DNA of 64,000 nucleotides from Kalmanozyma brasiliensis GHG001 (lineage: Eukaryota > Basidiomycota > Ustilaginomycetes > Ustilaginales), in NCBI RefSeq assembly GCF_000497045.1, contig NW_015961960.1, forward strand, positions 64,853 through 128,852. The letters are read 5' to 3'. The first letter of the stretch is position 1; each line of letters begins with the position of its first letter. Shown here one piece after another: positions 9,805-21,900 of this stretch. The notes beneath the pieces are model-generated. The model saw only the letters and a list, made by a program, of their open reading frames with translations, did not search any database and had not been told where the DNA came from. The translations under genes were made by a program, and so were the position numbers.

Positions 9805-11532
9805 ATGGCCGACGCTCCTTTCGACCTCCCCGGGCACTACTGGGACAGCGATAAGAAGCGCTTCTTCAAGATCCTTTCCGGTCAGAGCGATGCAGCTCCA
9901 GGGTCGAGCAGCGCCAGCGACAAAGCCAGAGCCTCGAAAAGCAAGAAGAAGGAAGACGAGGAGACAGCAAAGAGAGTGCGGCACTTTGCATCGACGCCGC
10001 TCCTGCCCGCGATCCAACCGGCCAACATAGCGCTAAAATCAGCCAATGATCCATGCAAAGCTGTCTCGGACCCAGTCTCGCTCAGGCAGCAAGGCAGGAC
10101 GTCTCTGACGGCCAGTCAGGCTGGCGCTAGGTCTCGAATCGAGGGTGCTTACTCGCATCTCGCTCTTTGTACTGCGAAACGGCCCTTGCGCAATTGCTCC
10201 GATCGGCCCGAGATTGTGGGATTACAGACGGACGTAGGGGGACACGCTTTGTTCGTGCTTGATCTCAAATGGATAGTCAGGATCCTTCCAACGAGCGAAT
10301 ACACGCCCGTGGTGTTCCACTGTTACCACGGCCTCACACCGTCATCGATGTGGAGGAGCTCGCGGATGCTCTGGTTCGGCCTGTCTCTGGTGCAAGATTC
10401 AGAGACGGAAGATTCAGAGACAGACGGACCACGGAACGACGACGTGCAGAGAGGTATTGCCTGCCTACCCATGCCCGAGGCCCGGGTACGCGAGGAAGAA
10501 GATCAGAACTCCGACGACTCGCAGCCAAGAGACAGCATCGTTCAAGTGTCGCTTTATGAGAACCCAATCAGCTCCCACGGCTCACACTCATGGACTTTCT
10601 TCGAGATCGAGGACTCTCTTGAAGGCGACATACGGATCGATGATGATGTTGATGATGGCGCGAACCAAGAAAGACGCCGCAGCTCGGTCTTTATCGCCAT
10701 AGCGCAACCCAAAGGAATCGTCATCCGCAGACTTGTATCTGACTGGCCGGGTGAAGACTACGACGACTCATGCACAATCACGATCCCCTTCGACAGCGAC
10801 GTTATGGCGTGTGCGTTCGATCCTAGCGGGGAGGTGCTCTACTGCGGTACTCGCTCGGGTCACGTCCTCTTTTGGCGCCACTTTACGACACACTTTCTAC
10901 GAAACGAAAAATGCTTTGTCGGCTGGCCGATCGACGGCGAAGGCTCCATCACCAATTTGTCCATCGTATCTTCGACCGAGATGCTCGTCGTTCGCATCCA
11001 CGGAGGCGTTCAACTGATCGATCTCACGACCGGCCAAGTCAAGCGACGCTACGAGGGCCACATCAACTCCTACTCGTATTCACTGGGCTTTGCCGTCGAC
11101 AAAGATCTTCGCCTCCTTGCTCTAGCAGGGCTGGACCGCCGCGTGCGCATCTGGTCCCTCGACTCGCCCCTACCACTCGGCACCTCCGCCAACGGTTTGG
11201 CCCCCATTTACCATCCACCCGAGATCCATCGGCCCGGCCAAAGCCCTGATACCTTGTATGACGAGTCGCTCGACGAGACCTTCACCCGTCGCCACGCAGC
11301 CACCGACGGCCGGCCAGCTATCACCCGTGGCTCGACGCTGAGCAGCATCGTCTTTCCCGAAGACGTCAGTGTCCTGCACTGGCACCCGCGTTATCGGTAC
11401 GAAGGCTGCGACCTGTACGAGGTGCAGGCGATGCGCGAGGCGCAGAGCGAATGCTACGGTCCATCCGAACAGCGCTGGATGGACCTGTATGTGGGCGTTG
11501 GCGAGTGGCTGTATCAGTTTCGATTCCCATGA
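9805..11532 (+). CDS. DCAF4-like WD40 protein (WDR21 family)
   Basis: Predicted substrate receptor of DDB1-CUL4 ubiquitin ligases. The 575-residue frame starts at an ATG in good context and opens with LPGHYWDSDKKRFFKIL, the short LPGxYxDxxxxRYFKL segment that marks the DCAF4/WDR21 family. A basic KSKKKEDEET linker follows, then a long divergent middle. WD40 blades are clear in the C-terminal half: VMACAFDPSGEVLYCGTRSGHVLFW, then a weaker blade around NLSIVSSTEMLVVRIHGGVQLID, and GFAVDKDLRLLALAGLDRRVRIWSL, the last with an IWxL end and preceding Arg residues compatible with a DWD-like box. Middle blades are hard to see by eye. No intron. Function as a CUL4 receptor is family knowledge, not shown here. 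Confidence 0.75.
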   Translation: MADAPFDLPGHYWDSDKKRFFKILSGQSDAAPGSSSASDKARASKSKKKEDEETAKRVRHFASTPLLPAIQPANIALKSANDPCKAVSDPVSLRQQGRTSLTASQAGARSRIEGAYSHLALCTAKRPLRNCSDRPEIVGLQTDVGGHALFVLDLKWIVRILPTSEYTPVVFHCYHGLTPSSMWRSSRMLWFGLSLVQDSETEDSETDGPRNDDVQRGIACLPMPEARVREEEDQNSDDSQPRDSIVQVSLYENPISSHGSHSWTFFEIEDSLEGDIRIDDDVDDGANQERRRSSVFIAIAQPKGIVIRRLVSDWPGEDYDDSCTITIPFDSDVMACAFDPSGEVLYCGTRSGHVLFWRHFTTHFLRNEKCFVGWPIDGEGSITNLSIVSSTEMLVVRIHGGVQLIDLTTGQVKRRYEGHINSYSYSLGFAVDKDLRLLALAGLDRRVRIWSLDSPLPLGTSANGLAPIYHPPEIHRPGQSPDTLYDESLDETFTRRHAATDGRPAITRGSTLSSIVFPEDVSVLHWHPRYRYEGCDLYEVQAMREAQSECYGPSEQRWMDLYVGVGEWLYQFRFP

Positions 11533-12415
11533 TTCCCCTTTCTACGTTTCCAGCATAGGTCTTCTGCCTCCCGACAATGGGTCTGTAAGATCAACAACAT
11601 CTGTACTCATATCGCATACCAGCATTCCCTCATCATGTATCTCATCGTCGCTCGTCGCAATCATTCTTCGCTCACAAATCAGTTCACCGAGAACAGACAC
11701 CAGGGATAGAAGTGAAGACATTGTCATTGCTCTGATAAGGTGAATAAAAGGCAAAATGAAACGATGATCTCTCACTCAACTCAGCAGGGCGATCTTCCTC
11801 GAGCTTTCCCTTGCATCTACTCAACACCGACTCAAGGCACACTCTGGGCAAGCACGCAAGGCACAGATCACGACCCCTCTCGGCGCATCCTTCGCATGCT
11901 GTTGCTGTCGACCGTCCAACGCTCTTGCCCAATCCTGTTCCTTCGCCTTTGACTCGTCACGGCAACAGCCTCGACAGACCGATCAATCGACCGTGGCGAC
12001 CGGACGAGGGGGCGGAACAGAGCAAGACAAGAGAAAGACCGACAAAACAGCAGGAGAAGGAAGGGGGGGGAGAGGGGGGTGACCCAAAGCCTGATTCGAG
12101 GCATGCAGTACGCTCTGGTGGACGTTTGGGTCAAGTACCCCGCGCACACCAAATGGTGTGCGAGGGTGGGATATATGGGCGCTGGAAAGGAGGTAACATT
12201 ACACCGGTTGATGGGGGCAAATGGAACAGGGGAGGTGGTGGATGATGGACGATTTTGATGACGAGCGAAGGGGGCGGCTTCTTCGTATCGATCGCGCGCC
12301 GTTGAATGTCTCTTGCGAGACTCGATCGAAGGCAGGGAGTCGGGGTCGCTAGTCGGAACGCCGAACTGAAAGTCCAACGTAGTCCATCAACCTTTTGAGA
12401 TGGGAGCTCCAACCA
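11533..12415. other. Convergent intergenic stretch, DCAF4-like and rpl25
   Basis: 883 bp between two stop codons, expected to be 3' UTRs. It contains a G-rich tract around 12063-12080 (runs of eight and six G separated by AGA). No gene, tRNA or dispersed repeat seen. Confidence 0.35.
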
Positions 12416-12859
12416 TTAGATGAAGCCGATGCGGTTGGACACGTCAAGAGCGTCCTGGTCAGGCGTAAGACGGACGAAAGCCTTCTTCTTGCCATCGGGG
12501 CGGATGAGCGTGTTGATCTTGGCAGCGCTGATGTCGTAGAGCTTCTTGAGGGCGCCCTCGATCTGGCGCTTGTTGGCGGCACGGTCGACGATGAAGATGA
12601 GCGTGTTGTTCTCCTCGATCTTCTTCATGGCGCTCTCGGTGTTGAGAGGGTAGAGGATGGTGCGGAAAGCGTCCATGCGAGGGGCGTGGGGGACGGCCTT
12701 GCGAGGGTAGACGGGCTTCTTGGCCAGGTCGAGCGTCTTGGGACGACGGAAGGTCGTGTCGGTACGGACCTTGCGGGTCTTGGTGCCCGAGGTGCCCTTG
12801 AGGGCAGCCTTCTTGGCGGCAGTGGCCTTGATGGCAGCGGGCTTGGCGGCGGCGGGCAT
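12416..12859 (-). CDS. rpl25: 60S ribosomal protein uL23 (Rpl25/L23a)
   Basis: Component of the large ribosomal subunit near the polypeptide exit tunnel, where SRP and chaperones dock. The 147-residue product starts [18 protein letters not shown], a basic Ala/Lys-rich leader usual in eukaryotic uL23, then has [20 protein letters not shown], the conserved core [35 protein letters not shown] and the near-universal ending [12 protein letters not shown]. Length is normal for the family. The frame stays open upstream to about 13180, but the homologous N-terminus begins at the ATG at 12859, so I take that start. Codon use is strongly biased to C/G third positions, as in highly expressed genes. Confidence 0.97.
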   Translation of the reverse strand: MPAAAKPAAIKATAAKKAALKGTSGTKTRKVRTDTTFRRPKTLDLAKKPVYPRKAVPHAPRMDAFRTILYPLNTESAMKKIEENNTLIFIVDRAANKRQIEGALKKLYDISAAKINTLIRPDGKKKAFVRLTPDQDALDVSNRIGFI

Positions 12860-15800
12860 CTTGATGTGGTTGAGATGGGGTGATGATGATGTCGTAGGGG
12901 AAGAGGAAGAAGGTTGGCAGCGATACGATCTGGTTGAAGCTTCTCGCTCTGACTGCCTGATAGAAATTGGTGGGCGAAGAAGAGGAGCGGACGAAACTAA
13001 CATTTTGACAATATTCAAAGTTCGGCCGAGCTTTTGGACACAGTCAGGTGATGCGACAACATATTTATTTGCCCGATTGTTAAACTTAGGTAATTTCGAA
13101 TAGATGTTACGCCGTGTGTAAGCGTGGCTTGGAAGTGATGCCCAGCATTCAAGCCAGCCTGACGGTGTCCCTTTGAGCATCTTCCTTGTTCAGATTTAGT
13201 CGCCTGCGCTGTTCTTGGCCTTCCTCAGCTCATCTGTGCCTAAGGGCGAGACTTCACAATCATATGTAGAAACAGTGTGACCAAGATGACTTGTTCTGAA
13301 CAGATGATGAATCTCGAGCAAACACTGTTGGCGCTGAGGGGCAGCGAAGATCGATCGGAAGAAAGCAGCTGCGGGGGCTTTCACATCGCAAGGATGCCTG
13401 TCGTGTTGAGGTCGCTCAACACCAATGGCCGGGTCGCTTCGTGGGTGAACAATGAAGCCCTGCTTGCCTCGATCTCCGAGTCTCTCTGCTACCGGCGACC
13501 GTCCATATCGCGGTCCGCATCCTCACCAGCCAATCCTGACACGCCATCGCAACTTATCGTGTTTGAGCTGCAGCACGTGCGTACGTGCGTGGCGTATGCA
13601 AGACCTGGGCGTGGGGTGAACGAATGAGGTTCAGCCACAATGTTGTCGAAGATAATTACGATCAAGATCATCTGACCTTCCGAGGGATCCGGGATGGGTC
13701 AAGGCGGAAACATGAAGCATGAGCTGGATGTGATGGGTTTAGCGGTCGACCGACCAATCATTGCGAGGATTCCGGAAGCGAAGAAATGCGGGGAAGGACG
13801 GCGTCGAAGCAAGTCACAATTTTAACAGCGTTGCACACAGCGATGGACCGCCTGGGTTAGACGAAGAACGTCGCCGTTTCAGCAGCGGATGTTTCCGTCT
13901 GTCACGTCCGGCTGCTTGCCACGGTCGACGGGGCCGCAAGCCCGCGATGCTCTTTGCCACGTAGATCAACCCACCTCCTCGCCGGCCCGCCCACGCACAG
14001 CCGCAGCGACACAGCACGGGCCTCAACATTCGCCCACAACCTTATGTGGGTCTTGCTTATCTTCCAAAGATACGGCGGCGACATGCAATCACGACACCAG
14101 CAAGGTGCTCTTGAGAGGAGTGCAAGATAGCAGCAGATAACAAAGATGAACCACGGCCAGAATGGCAAACAATGGCGATAAGATGCACACAGGGGTGAAC
14201 TTCGGTCGAAGCTAGCATTGTCTTGCTCTCTAATGGAGCCGAGATCACCCCTCCCTTGGTCTCGGTTGGAGGAGACTTTCCGCTCAGACAAGAGTCTCTC
14301 CAATGAAACGATGCGGTTGGTCCGCGATCAGCAAACAAGCATTTGGGGGTGATTGGCATCAAGACGAAAGCCCGACAATGTTATCGCTGCTTGAAATTCT
14401 TCCCGTGGCTCAACTCTCGCTTAAGGGACGGGGCTGTCAGGTGTCAACGCGAGAGAGGAGAGACAGAGAAGCGCGAGGTCTCGTGGCCCGCGCGAAGAAT
14501 TCGAATTTTATTGGAACACCGCCGGAACGGCAAAAAGGCTTCTGGCCTCTCAGCACTGGATTCCCATTCCGCAGGTTCAGCCAGGATGGCCGCTGTCACT
14601 TTTCGCAAGCCACCCTACAGACAAGACCAGCCGTCGCCTAACCCTTTTCGTTTGAAGATCGAACTTAGGGGAAAGGCCACCTACTGTATGCTGTTTGCTC
14701 GAGGACAGTCTGGCACTTGGATGAGATGGGCTCTCAGCTCTCGACGGCCCTGCCTCACGATAAGCGCGAGCTGGGATTGGCGCTGAGTTCGGCTGAGACG
14801 CACTGAGGGACCCGGCTCTGCATGACCGACTCCGCTGCGACTATCATCAGTCACTTGCGTTCCATTGCAGAGTCAGTGCGTCAAGGAACATTGGCGAATC
14901 AATCTTCAAGAAGATTGTAGTGTGACATATCAGCTTGTCATCTATAGAGCGATCGCGTCGGAAGATCCGACTCGTGATTGGTCCAACGTCGCGTGGCGAT
15001 GCAAGTGACATTGTCTTGGACTCGACATGATTGGCTCTCTTCCCGAGGTCGCTGTCTCGCTCCATGCGCGTGACCTGATCGATCAGATACATTGCTGCAG
15101 TAACGACGAGCTCATCTCTTTCCTATTGGTCGGATGAAGAGCCTGGCCTTCTTCTGTGGGGTTTGGTCCTCGACTGTCCCTGCAGCCAACCAATCGCAGT
15201 CGTCGACGATGCTCACTGGCGAACAATGGGCAATTCAAACAAAGCGAACGATGAGGCTGGGTAGTAGACCGGAAACCCACGCACGAACACAATGGCCCCG
15301 CAGGCGAGCAGGGCTGTGATTGGCGGAGGATTCGCCGTGAGCTGGCTCGACGCTCGCGGTGGTTCCAGGCTCCGATTCGACGCAAGGATATTCTTCCTCG
15401 TACAGAATTTTAATATAAATTTTTATTTTCCGTATCTCTGCGCACTGCTCTGAAGCTGTTGGGATTTTCTGGGAACCATTTGAAGCGCCTCGTCAGTGTT
15501 GGTGCAAGCGGGCTCGCCTCGAACCTGCGGCTGTCAGCAAACGCGAGCTGCAAAAGTTGAGCCGCCCGTCCAACCGAAGCAGCAAAGCAACCTCGAAACA
15601 GCGGTATCTCTACGCGGCTTTGCTCGTGCATGCCGCCGCTTGGTCTCTGTCCTCGAGGCCATCTGACCTAGCCCGCCACTCTGTCTGCAACTGCAACAAC
15701 CCACCGTCTTCGCTTCTCGACCGTCCCCTTTTCCCTCCAATCGTGTCTTGAGAGTTCCCATTTCGGCCTTCCGCGCCCCCTTGTCAGTCGACATGCAGAA

Positions 15801-16177
15801 AGCTGCAGCTCGTTCGAGCCGTTCCTGTTGTCTCGAGTTTGTCCAGACCCACCCTGCTCTGCTTCGCGGTCCCGTCCGGTCCAGTGCAATTCCAGGTCGA
15901 AGATAGGCAACTCGGCTCAACCTTTTCGATAAGCTGTGGGCGCGGCGTGCGTCTTGTCATCCCCACACTTCTCAGCTGATGCACCACAATGTCGCATGGC
16001 TATCTCGTTCTCGCGAATGCACACGCTTCTCATCGGTCCCCCATTCCCCGTTCGCAGACTGCTCTGCTCTCGTGCCTCGCCATGAAGTGTCTGTCCCGTA
16101 GTCACGCCCCCTGAGCGATGCTCGTTGGGTGGGCGAGACCCCTCCGCACGACCTAATCCGCTCGCGTGATGAAAGTC
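12860..16177. other. 3.3 kb gene-poor stretch upstream of the permease
   Basis: The longest stretch without a convincing gene. The first 300 bp are the rpl25 promoter side. No frame beyond about 130 codons looks like a protein, and none resembles a family I know. It contains a dense group of CCAAT boxes (listed separately), four GATAAG/CTTATC hexamers (14056-14061, 14177-14182, 14759-14764, 15928-15933) and an AT-rich patch at about 15408-15430 unlike its GC-rich surroundings. It may hold a long promoter, a non-coding transcript or a gene with small exons that I cannot see. Confidence 0.4.
14977..15323. promoter_or_regulatory. Cluster of five CCAAT boxes
   Basis: CCAAT pentamers, in either orientation, lie at 14977-14981, 15030-15034, 15125-15129, 15190-15194 and 15319-15323. 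Three of the five read CCAATCA on one strand, the preferred site of the HAP/CBF complex. Further CCAATC sites occur farther upstream (around 13754, 14353 and 14775). The nearest gene start downstream is the permease, almost 1 kb away. Confidence 0.4.
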
Positions 16178-16183
16178 TATAAG
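16178..16183 (+). promoter_or_regulatory. TATA box of the amino-acid permease gene
   Basis: TATAAG in the context GTCTATAAGTACG lies 88 bp before the start codon at 16266 and is followed by a pyrimidine-rich leader (CCTCCCCCGTCTCGTCCC), the usual core-promoter layout of strongly expressed fungal genes. Confidence 0.5.
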
Positions 16184-16265
16184 TACGTCGTATCTCGAGC
16201 CTTTCGTCGTCGCAATCCTTCTATCCAACGTCCCTCCCCCGTCTCGTCCCTTTCCCTACCTCACC

Positions 16266-18173
16266 ATGTCCGCTCAACAATACGACTACCAAGAGAAGGA
16301 GAAAGCCGGCTCCGGCTCCTTCAAGGGTGCCGATGTCGTCGCCACCCTCGAAGATGGTGTCGGTGCCAACGCCACCAACGCCTTCGACCAGCGCAAGGGC
16401 GAGGAGCTCAAGCACGCTCTTCTGCCCCGTCACATGGCCATGATCAGTATCGGTGGTGTTATCGGTACAGGTCTTTTCCTCGGTACCGCTGGTTCGCTGC
16501 ACAACGCTGGTCCTCTTGGTCTCTGGCTCGGCTACCTCGTCATGGGCTCCGTTTGTTACGCCATGATGATGTGTCTCGGTGAGATGATCTCGTACCTTCC
16601 CGTCCCCGGTGGTCACATCAAGCTCTCCGAACGTTTCGTTGGTAAGCCCCTGTCGTTCGCCATGGGCTGGAACTACTGGTACAACTGGGTCATCGTTCTC
16701 CCCGCCGAGCTGTCCGCCGCCGCCGTCCTCATGTCCTACTGGTCCGACGCCAACCCCGCCATCTGGATCTCGGTCTTCCTCGTCATCGTCGTCGCCATCA
16801 ACTTGCTCGGCACGCGCGCTTACGGTGAAGCCGAATTCTGGTTCGCCTCGATCAAGATCATCACCATTGTCGGCCTCATTATTCTCTCGATCTGCATCGA
16901 CCTCGGTGTCGGCAAGCAGGGCCGCCTCGGCTTCCGCTACTGGAAGAACCCCGGCCCCTTCAAGCAGTACCACGGCATCCAGGGATCGCTTGGACAGTTC
17001 CTCGGTTTCTTTTCTGTGCTCATCAACGCAGCTTTTTCCTTCATCGGTTCGTATCTCTCCCTCTATGGCTTCTTGACCATGCTACGAGGTCGAGAGACCT
17101 TGTACGCGATCATTCGGACCTGTAGAAGCATCTACAGAGACGAGAGATGGTCTTCGGTGTTCTGATCAAGGGACAAATTGACTGACTCCATTATTCGTTT
17201 CTGCATTTCATTTCGCCATTGATCCTTCATCTCGGTCATTTCATTTCACCCTCGTCTCATATCGGCCACTTCGCTTCACATCGCAACAGGTACGGAGATC
17301 GTCGCCATCGCTTCTGCTGAGGCCAAAAACCCTCGCAAGTCCGTTCCCAGCGCCATCCGCAAGGTGTGGATCCGTATCTGCCTGTTCTACTTCCTTGGAA
17401 CTTTCATGATCGGACTCGTCTGCAGCAGCAACGCTCCCGAGCTGACCATGGGTCACAAGACTGCTGCTCGCTCTCCCTTCGTCGTAGCTATCAACGCAGC
17501 AGGTATTCGGGCCTTGCCTTCCATTATCAACGCAGCCCTGGTCACATCAGCTGTGTCGGCGGCTTCGTCGGACCTCTTCACGTCGTCGCGAGCGCTCTAC
17601 TCGCTCGCAATCGCCGGTTCTGCGCCCCGAATCTTCGCCCGAACCACTAAGCACGGCCTCCCTTACATCGCCGTTGCGGTCTCGATTGCCTTCTCGTTCC
17701 TCTCGTACATGTCTGTTCGCGATGGAGCCTCGACGGTGTTCGGTTACTTTGCCAACATGACCTCGATCGCTGGTATGGTAACCTGGTTCTGCATTGGCAT
17801 CATGTACATCCGCTTCCACACGGCGATGAAGGTGCAGGGCATGTCGCGGGATGTCCTGCCTTACCGTGCATGGCTGCAGCCCTTCTGCGGCTACTGGACC
17901 GTCTGCACCACTTTCATCGTCATGCTCTTCTCCGGCTGGAGCATCTTCCTCAATGGCAACTGGTCCACCTCCGATTTCATCACCAACTACATCCCCATCC
18001 CCTTCTTCATCATCATGTACGTGGGTAACTGGGTTTACAACCGCAACAACGGCGCCCACATCCCCGCCCAGGAGGTCGACCTCACCACCGGTCTCCGCGA
18101 AATCATTGAGGCCGAGGTGCCCGAGGAGAAGCCCACCACCATCGGCGGCAAGGTCTGGGCCTTCATCTCTTAA
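16266..18173 (+). CDS. Amino-acid permease (fungal YAT/AAP family), two exons
   Basis: Plasma-membrane proton-coupled amino-acid importer of the APC superfamily. Exons 16266-17046 and 17290-18173 give 554 residues. The first membrane helix has the family signature MISIGGVIGTGLFLG (about 59-73), followed by CLGEMISYLPVPGG and GWNYWYNWVIVLPAELSAAAV. Splicing joins AFSFIG to TEIVAIASAEAKNPRKSVPSA, the conserved SFxGTE(L/I)V block of the family, which fixes the junction. About twelve hydrophobic segments can be counted, and both termini are hydrophilic, with an acidic C-terminus (EAEVPEEKP) of the kind used for ubiquitin-dependent turnover. The intron is 243 nt, long for this window, with a weak GTTCGT donor; if it is kept, the frame ends after 299 residues. 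Substrate cannot be assigned. Confidence 0.92.
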
Positions 18174-18911
18174 GCCACCGCGCTATATACCATGCTTCTG
18201 TTCACGATCTGTACTTTTCACGGGCTTCTCATGATCAAAATGTCAATGTCTGCCTCATCGAGGCTTTGATCCCAAGATGGCTGCTTGTGTTCGTGGACTT
18301 GACTCAATTCGGCGGTGCGACGTGAGCACAACGTCAAACAACGCGCCCTCGTGCGGTCCGATTTTTGCAGGTCGTCTAGCTCTTTTGTCTTGAGCTGCTG
18401 CCTGTGAATTTTAGCTTTTCGCAAAAGGGTCTTTCCTGTGTCGCTGTGTGGTCACGCGCCTGCAAAGGCGGACTGAGCTTTCTTTTCTCCTCATCTCGAT
18501 TTCACCCGCAAAATTAATTGGCCGAGCCTCTCCGCACCGCCAACCGACGCGGAACCGTAATCCGAGCTTCTGCCCACCTTGCGCTGCTCAGTCAACGGTC
18601 ATCCTTTCACTTTATCAACGTCATCATAGAGTACAACCTTCATCGCCTTCCAAGTGTCGCAGTCGGCAGCACAACAGCGAACGAACTCGCTGCATCTGCG
18701 CGAAAGGCACTACAAGAGATTCTCGATGCCAGTCCGATCGACTAGACCCTGATTTCGCCATTCACCTCGCCTAGCCCGGCACCGACATCCAGGACCCTCC
18801 TCTTGCGACATCATCCCGAACCAAAGCGTAGCGACGACAGCCAGACTTGATCACGTCAGCCGCCCCTCAGCGCTCATCGTCTATAGCACAGCGTGCCGTC
18901 AAGGCGGTCGG
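18174..18911. promoter_or_regulatory. Intergenic stretch, permease 3' end and kinase promoter
   Basis: 738 bp between the permease stop and the kinase start on the same strand. One ATTGG (inverted CCAAT) occurs in TTAATTGGCCG near 18514-18522. No TATA box, gene or RNA feature that I can support. Confidence 0.35.
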
Positions 18912-21900
18912 ATGGAGCCGCCAAAGGCCGCTCCGCTCCAGATTCCTCACGAGGATGATGTGCCCCTCTTCGACCCCAGTGGTCTTAGCGCTTCTCTTTC
19001 CGCCGACGACTGGCACAACTCCTTCGACCTCAACAGCGTAGCCGCAGCTCGTCTCGGCATCGGCTCTAGCACTTCTCAGAACGGCTCCGGTTTCCTCTCT
19101 GCAGCCGAGTCGACAAGCAACCCCACACGTTCCGACTCTCGCAACGATGCTTCCGCAGAAAACGGATCCCACTTGCAGCTACCGCAGACCACCTCGAGCA
19201 CATCCTCCAATGACGCACTCTTCGACAATCGAGGGCTAGCCTCCGGACTCGATGCAGTAGAGCGCGGGAGACGTCGACGAAGCTCCGCCGCACAGGATGA
19301 TAGTCAGCAAGGCTCGCCCGCTGTGTATGCTGCCGCACTACCGCAGAAAGACACGTCGGTCGGATCCAAAGTTCGCATGTGGTGGGAGCGAAGTGCGGCC
19401 GTTACACCTGAAGTCGACACAACAGACTCTTCGATCGTCGAGCGCGACCCTCCACCGACGACCCAGCTGTCACTCGATACCGACTTGAAACCATTTGCAT
19501 CCTCCTCGGCCGCACCTGGCCCAACCATCGCATCCCCATCTTCCATGGCGCAGGACTCCTCTCCTTCCTCATACCGTTCGCCAGCTGCCGACTTTCTCAG
19601 TGCCTTTTCCAGTCTCAACAGCGTCGTCCAGCCTCAGCCTTCGACATCCTACGACAACCGATCGCTCTCCTACAGTCCACCTCGCTCTGGCAACCGCAGT
19701 CTTGGCGCGTCCTTCATGCGTGATGACACTCGCAACGGCGCCGCAGCAGCGCCTGGCTTTGCTTCATGGCGCGGTCTTTCTAGCGCCGCCGCCCAGCTCT
19801 ACGACGCCAAACCCACCACAGCGCCCAACCCACCACCTCGCAGCGATGACGAAGGCGCTCGCGTCGGTCCCTCGGGTCGCTACCTCCTAGGCAAGACCAT
19901 CGGTGTCGGCGGCTTTTCCACAGTGCGCGAAGGTTGGGATCTGGAAGCACAGGGGCCAGCCGACCCGACCGCTCCGGTCATCGAGGGTCAACGCAAAGGC
20001 CGTCGAATTGCCGTCAAGATTGTCTACCACGATCAAAAGCAAACTCAGCAGAACGCGAACGAAGCCGACAAGCGACAATATCAGACCGATCACTCCCAAG
20101 AGCTCCGAATATGGAAGGGTTTACCATCGCATCCTCATCTGCTTCCGCTGCTGCACCACGAGAATGTGTCGCTGGATGGTTCGCACGCTGAACACAGCCA
20201 AGGCAGCGGTACGAGTGCATTGCTTTTGATCATGCCATACTGCGACCAGGGCAGTTTGCTCGACTTTGTCCGCGCTGAAGGTGGCGCTCGCGACGCTGTC
20301 TTTCCTCCTACGGTCTCCCAGCTCTTCTCGTCCGCTGACCAGAGAAGAACTGCATCAGGCTCTTGGGCCGTTTCAACCTCATCCGACGCGTCGACGCCCA
20401 TCTCTCGTACTTCGTCGCTCAGAACCTCGAGGAATGATCCCTCCTGGCGGCACTCAGGGCCACGCACAGGATCTGGCTTCTTGTTCGCTCGCAATGCTGG
20501 CACACAGGCACATAGCCGTGTAGCCTCCGTGTCTACTGCTTCTCAGCTTCGGACCATCCCTGCCGGACAAGAAGTAGGCTCGACTTCCTCGTCGCCTGTC
20601 TCTGCAGCCGGCAGCGTGTCAAGTGGGTCCAGGCCGATGCGCAGGACAGACAGCCGCACCGTTCGCAGCCAAGGCATCCCACTCGATGCAGCGCGCGAGA
20701 CGATGCGACAACTCTCGTCAGCTTTATCCACGCTGCACAGCAAGTGCCATGTTCTGCACGGAGATCTCAAGCTCGAGAACGTACTTGGGCAGGATCAAGC
20801 GTCTTGGAAGAAGCGTCAGCGCATGTCGACCTCGAACTCGGACGGCGAAAGGCGATCGCGACAGAACAGCGGCGCATTGACGGACTCCATCGACTCATTG
20901 GCATCCGTGTCCGTGTCATCCAGGCAGACGCTCGATACGAGCGACGCAGTCATGCCATGTTGGCGCATCGCAGATTTTGGACTGGCACAAATCTTGGACC
21001 CCGCTCAACCTGAAGCTAGCACGCCGAGCGCGCCAGCTCTCATTCGAGCACTCAAAGAGGCGGCAAGCATCCTTGGAACGGCGAAGACTCCTGGCCACAA
21101 GAAGAGCCAGAAGTCCAGTCGCGGAGGCTCAATGGCCTACACCGCCCCCGAATATCTGCAAGCTCGAGGAACGCCAGGATGGTCGAGCCCGACTGCTGCC
21201 GCAACTGTGGGCGAAGAGGTGGAGTTGCCGCCAGAGTCGCCCTTTGCCGCCGACATGTGGGCGTTGGGCTGCATTCTCTACGCGATGCTCAGCGGCAAGC
21301 TTCCTTTCACGGATAGCTTCGAGCCTCGACTGCAGATGAAAATCGCCAAAGCCCAGTGGGAGCTGCCCTCCCGACTGCGTCGCCGCGCTGAGCGGCTCGC
21401 CAATCAATCAACCAGCACACTCACGTCGCAAGTGAGTCAGTCGGTTCGCAACAGCTCGACAGACCGTGCTGGCTCCGTCGGGCCCATTGATGCATCTGAC
21501 CGCTTCGCCTTCAGCCAACGTCGACCCAGCTCTGGCTTGCCCAGCGGCCCTAGCAGCTTTGGCATCATGGACATGAGTGCCTCTTTGCCGGCTTTGGCGC
21601 CTAGAGAGAGGCAACTCACCGAGCCTCCGATCGCTGCACCAACAGCGGGCACCATCGCAGTGCATGCCGATCACGTGATCGGCTCAGCTCCTGGGCGCGC
21701 CGATCATCTGGAGAGTTTCGAGATCAATCAGGCTGCAAAAGCAAGGGCCGACGTAGAAGAGGACCCCGAGTCGGACGAGGACGAAGGTGTGGACCCGGCC
21801 TGGGATGGTCTCAGCTGGGATCGTGCGGCTGCGCGACAGGTGCTGCGTGGTCTTTTGGAGCCGGACCCAAGACGAAGATGGACGATTGACAAGCTATGTT

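Noticed and set aside
12057..12085. Possible G-quadruplex tract
   Set aside because: Only two long G runs are present (eight and six G), and four are needed within a short span for a stable structure.
12860..13180. N-terminal extension of the rpl25 frame
   Set aside because: Family N-terminus starts at the ATG at 12859; the extra sequence is 5' UTR.
15460..15540. tRNA-like B-box on the minus strand (GGTTCGAGGC)
   Set aside because: The flanking bases cannot form the T-stem, and no A-box or acceptor stem lies at the right distance.
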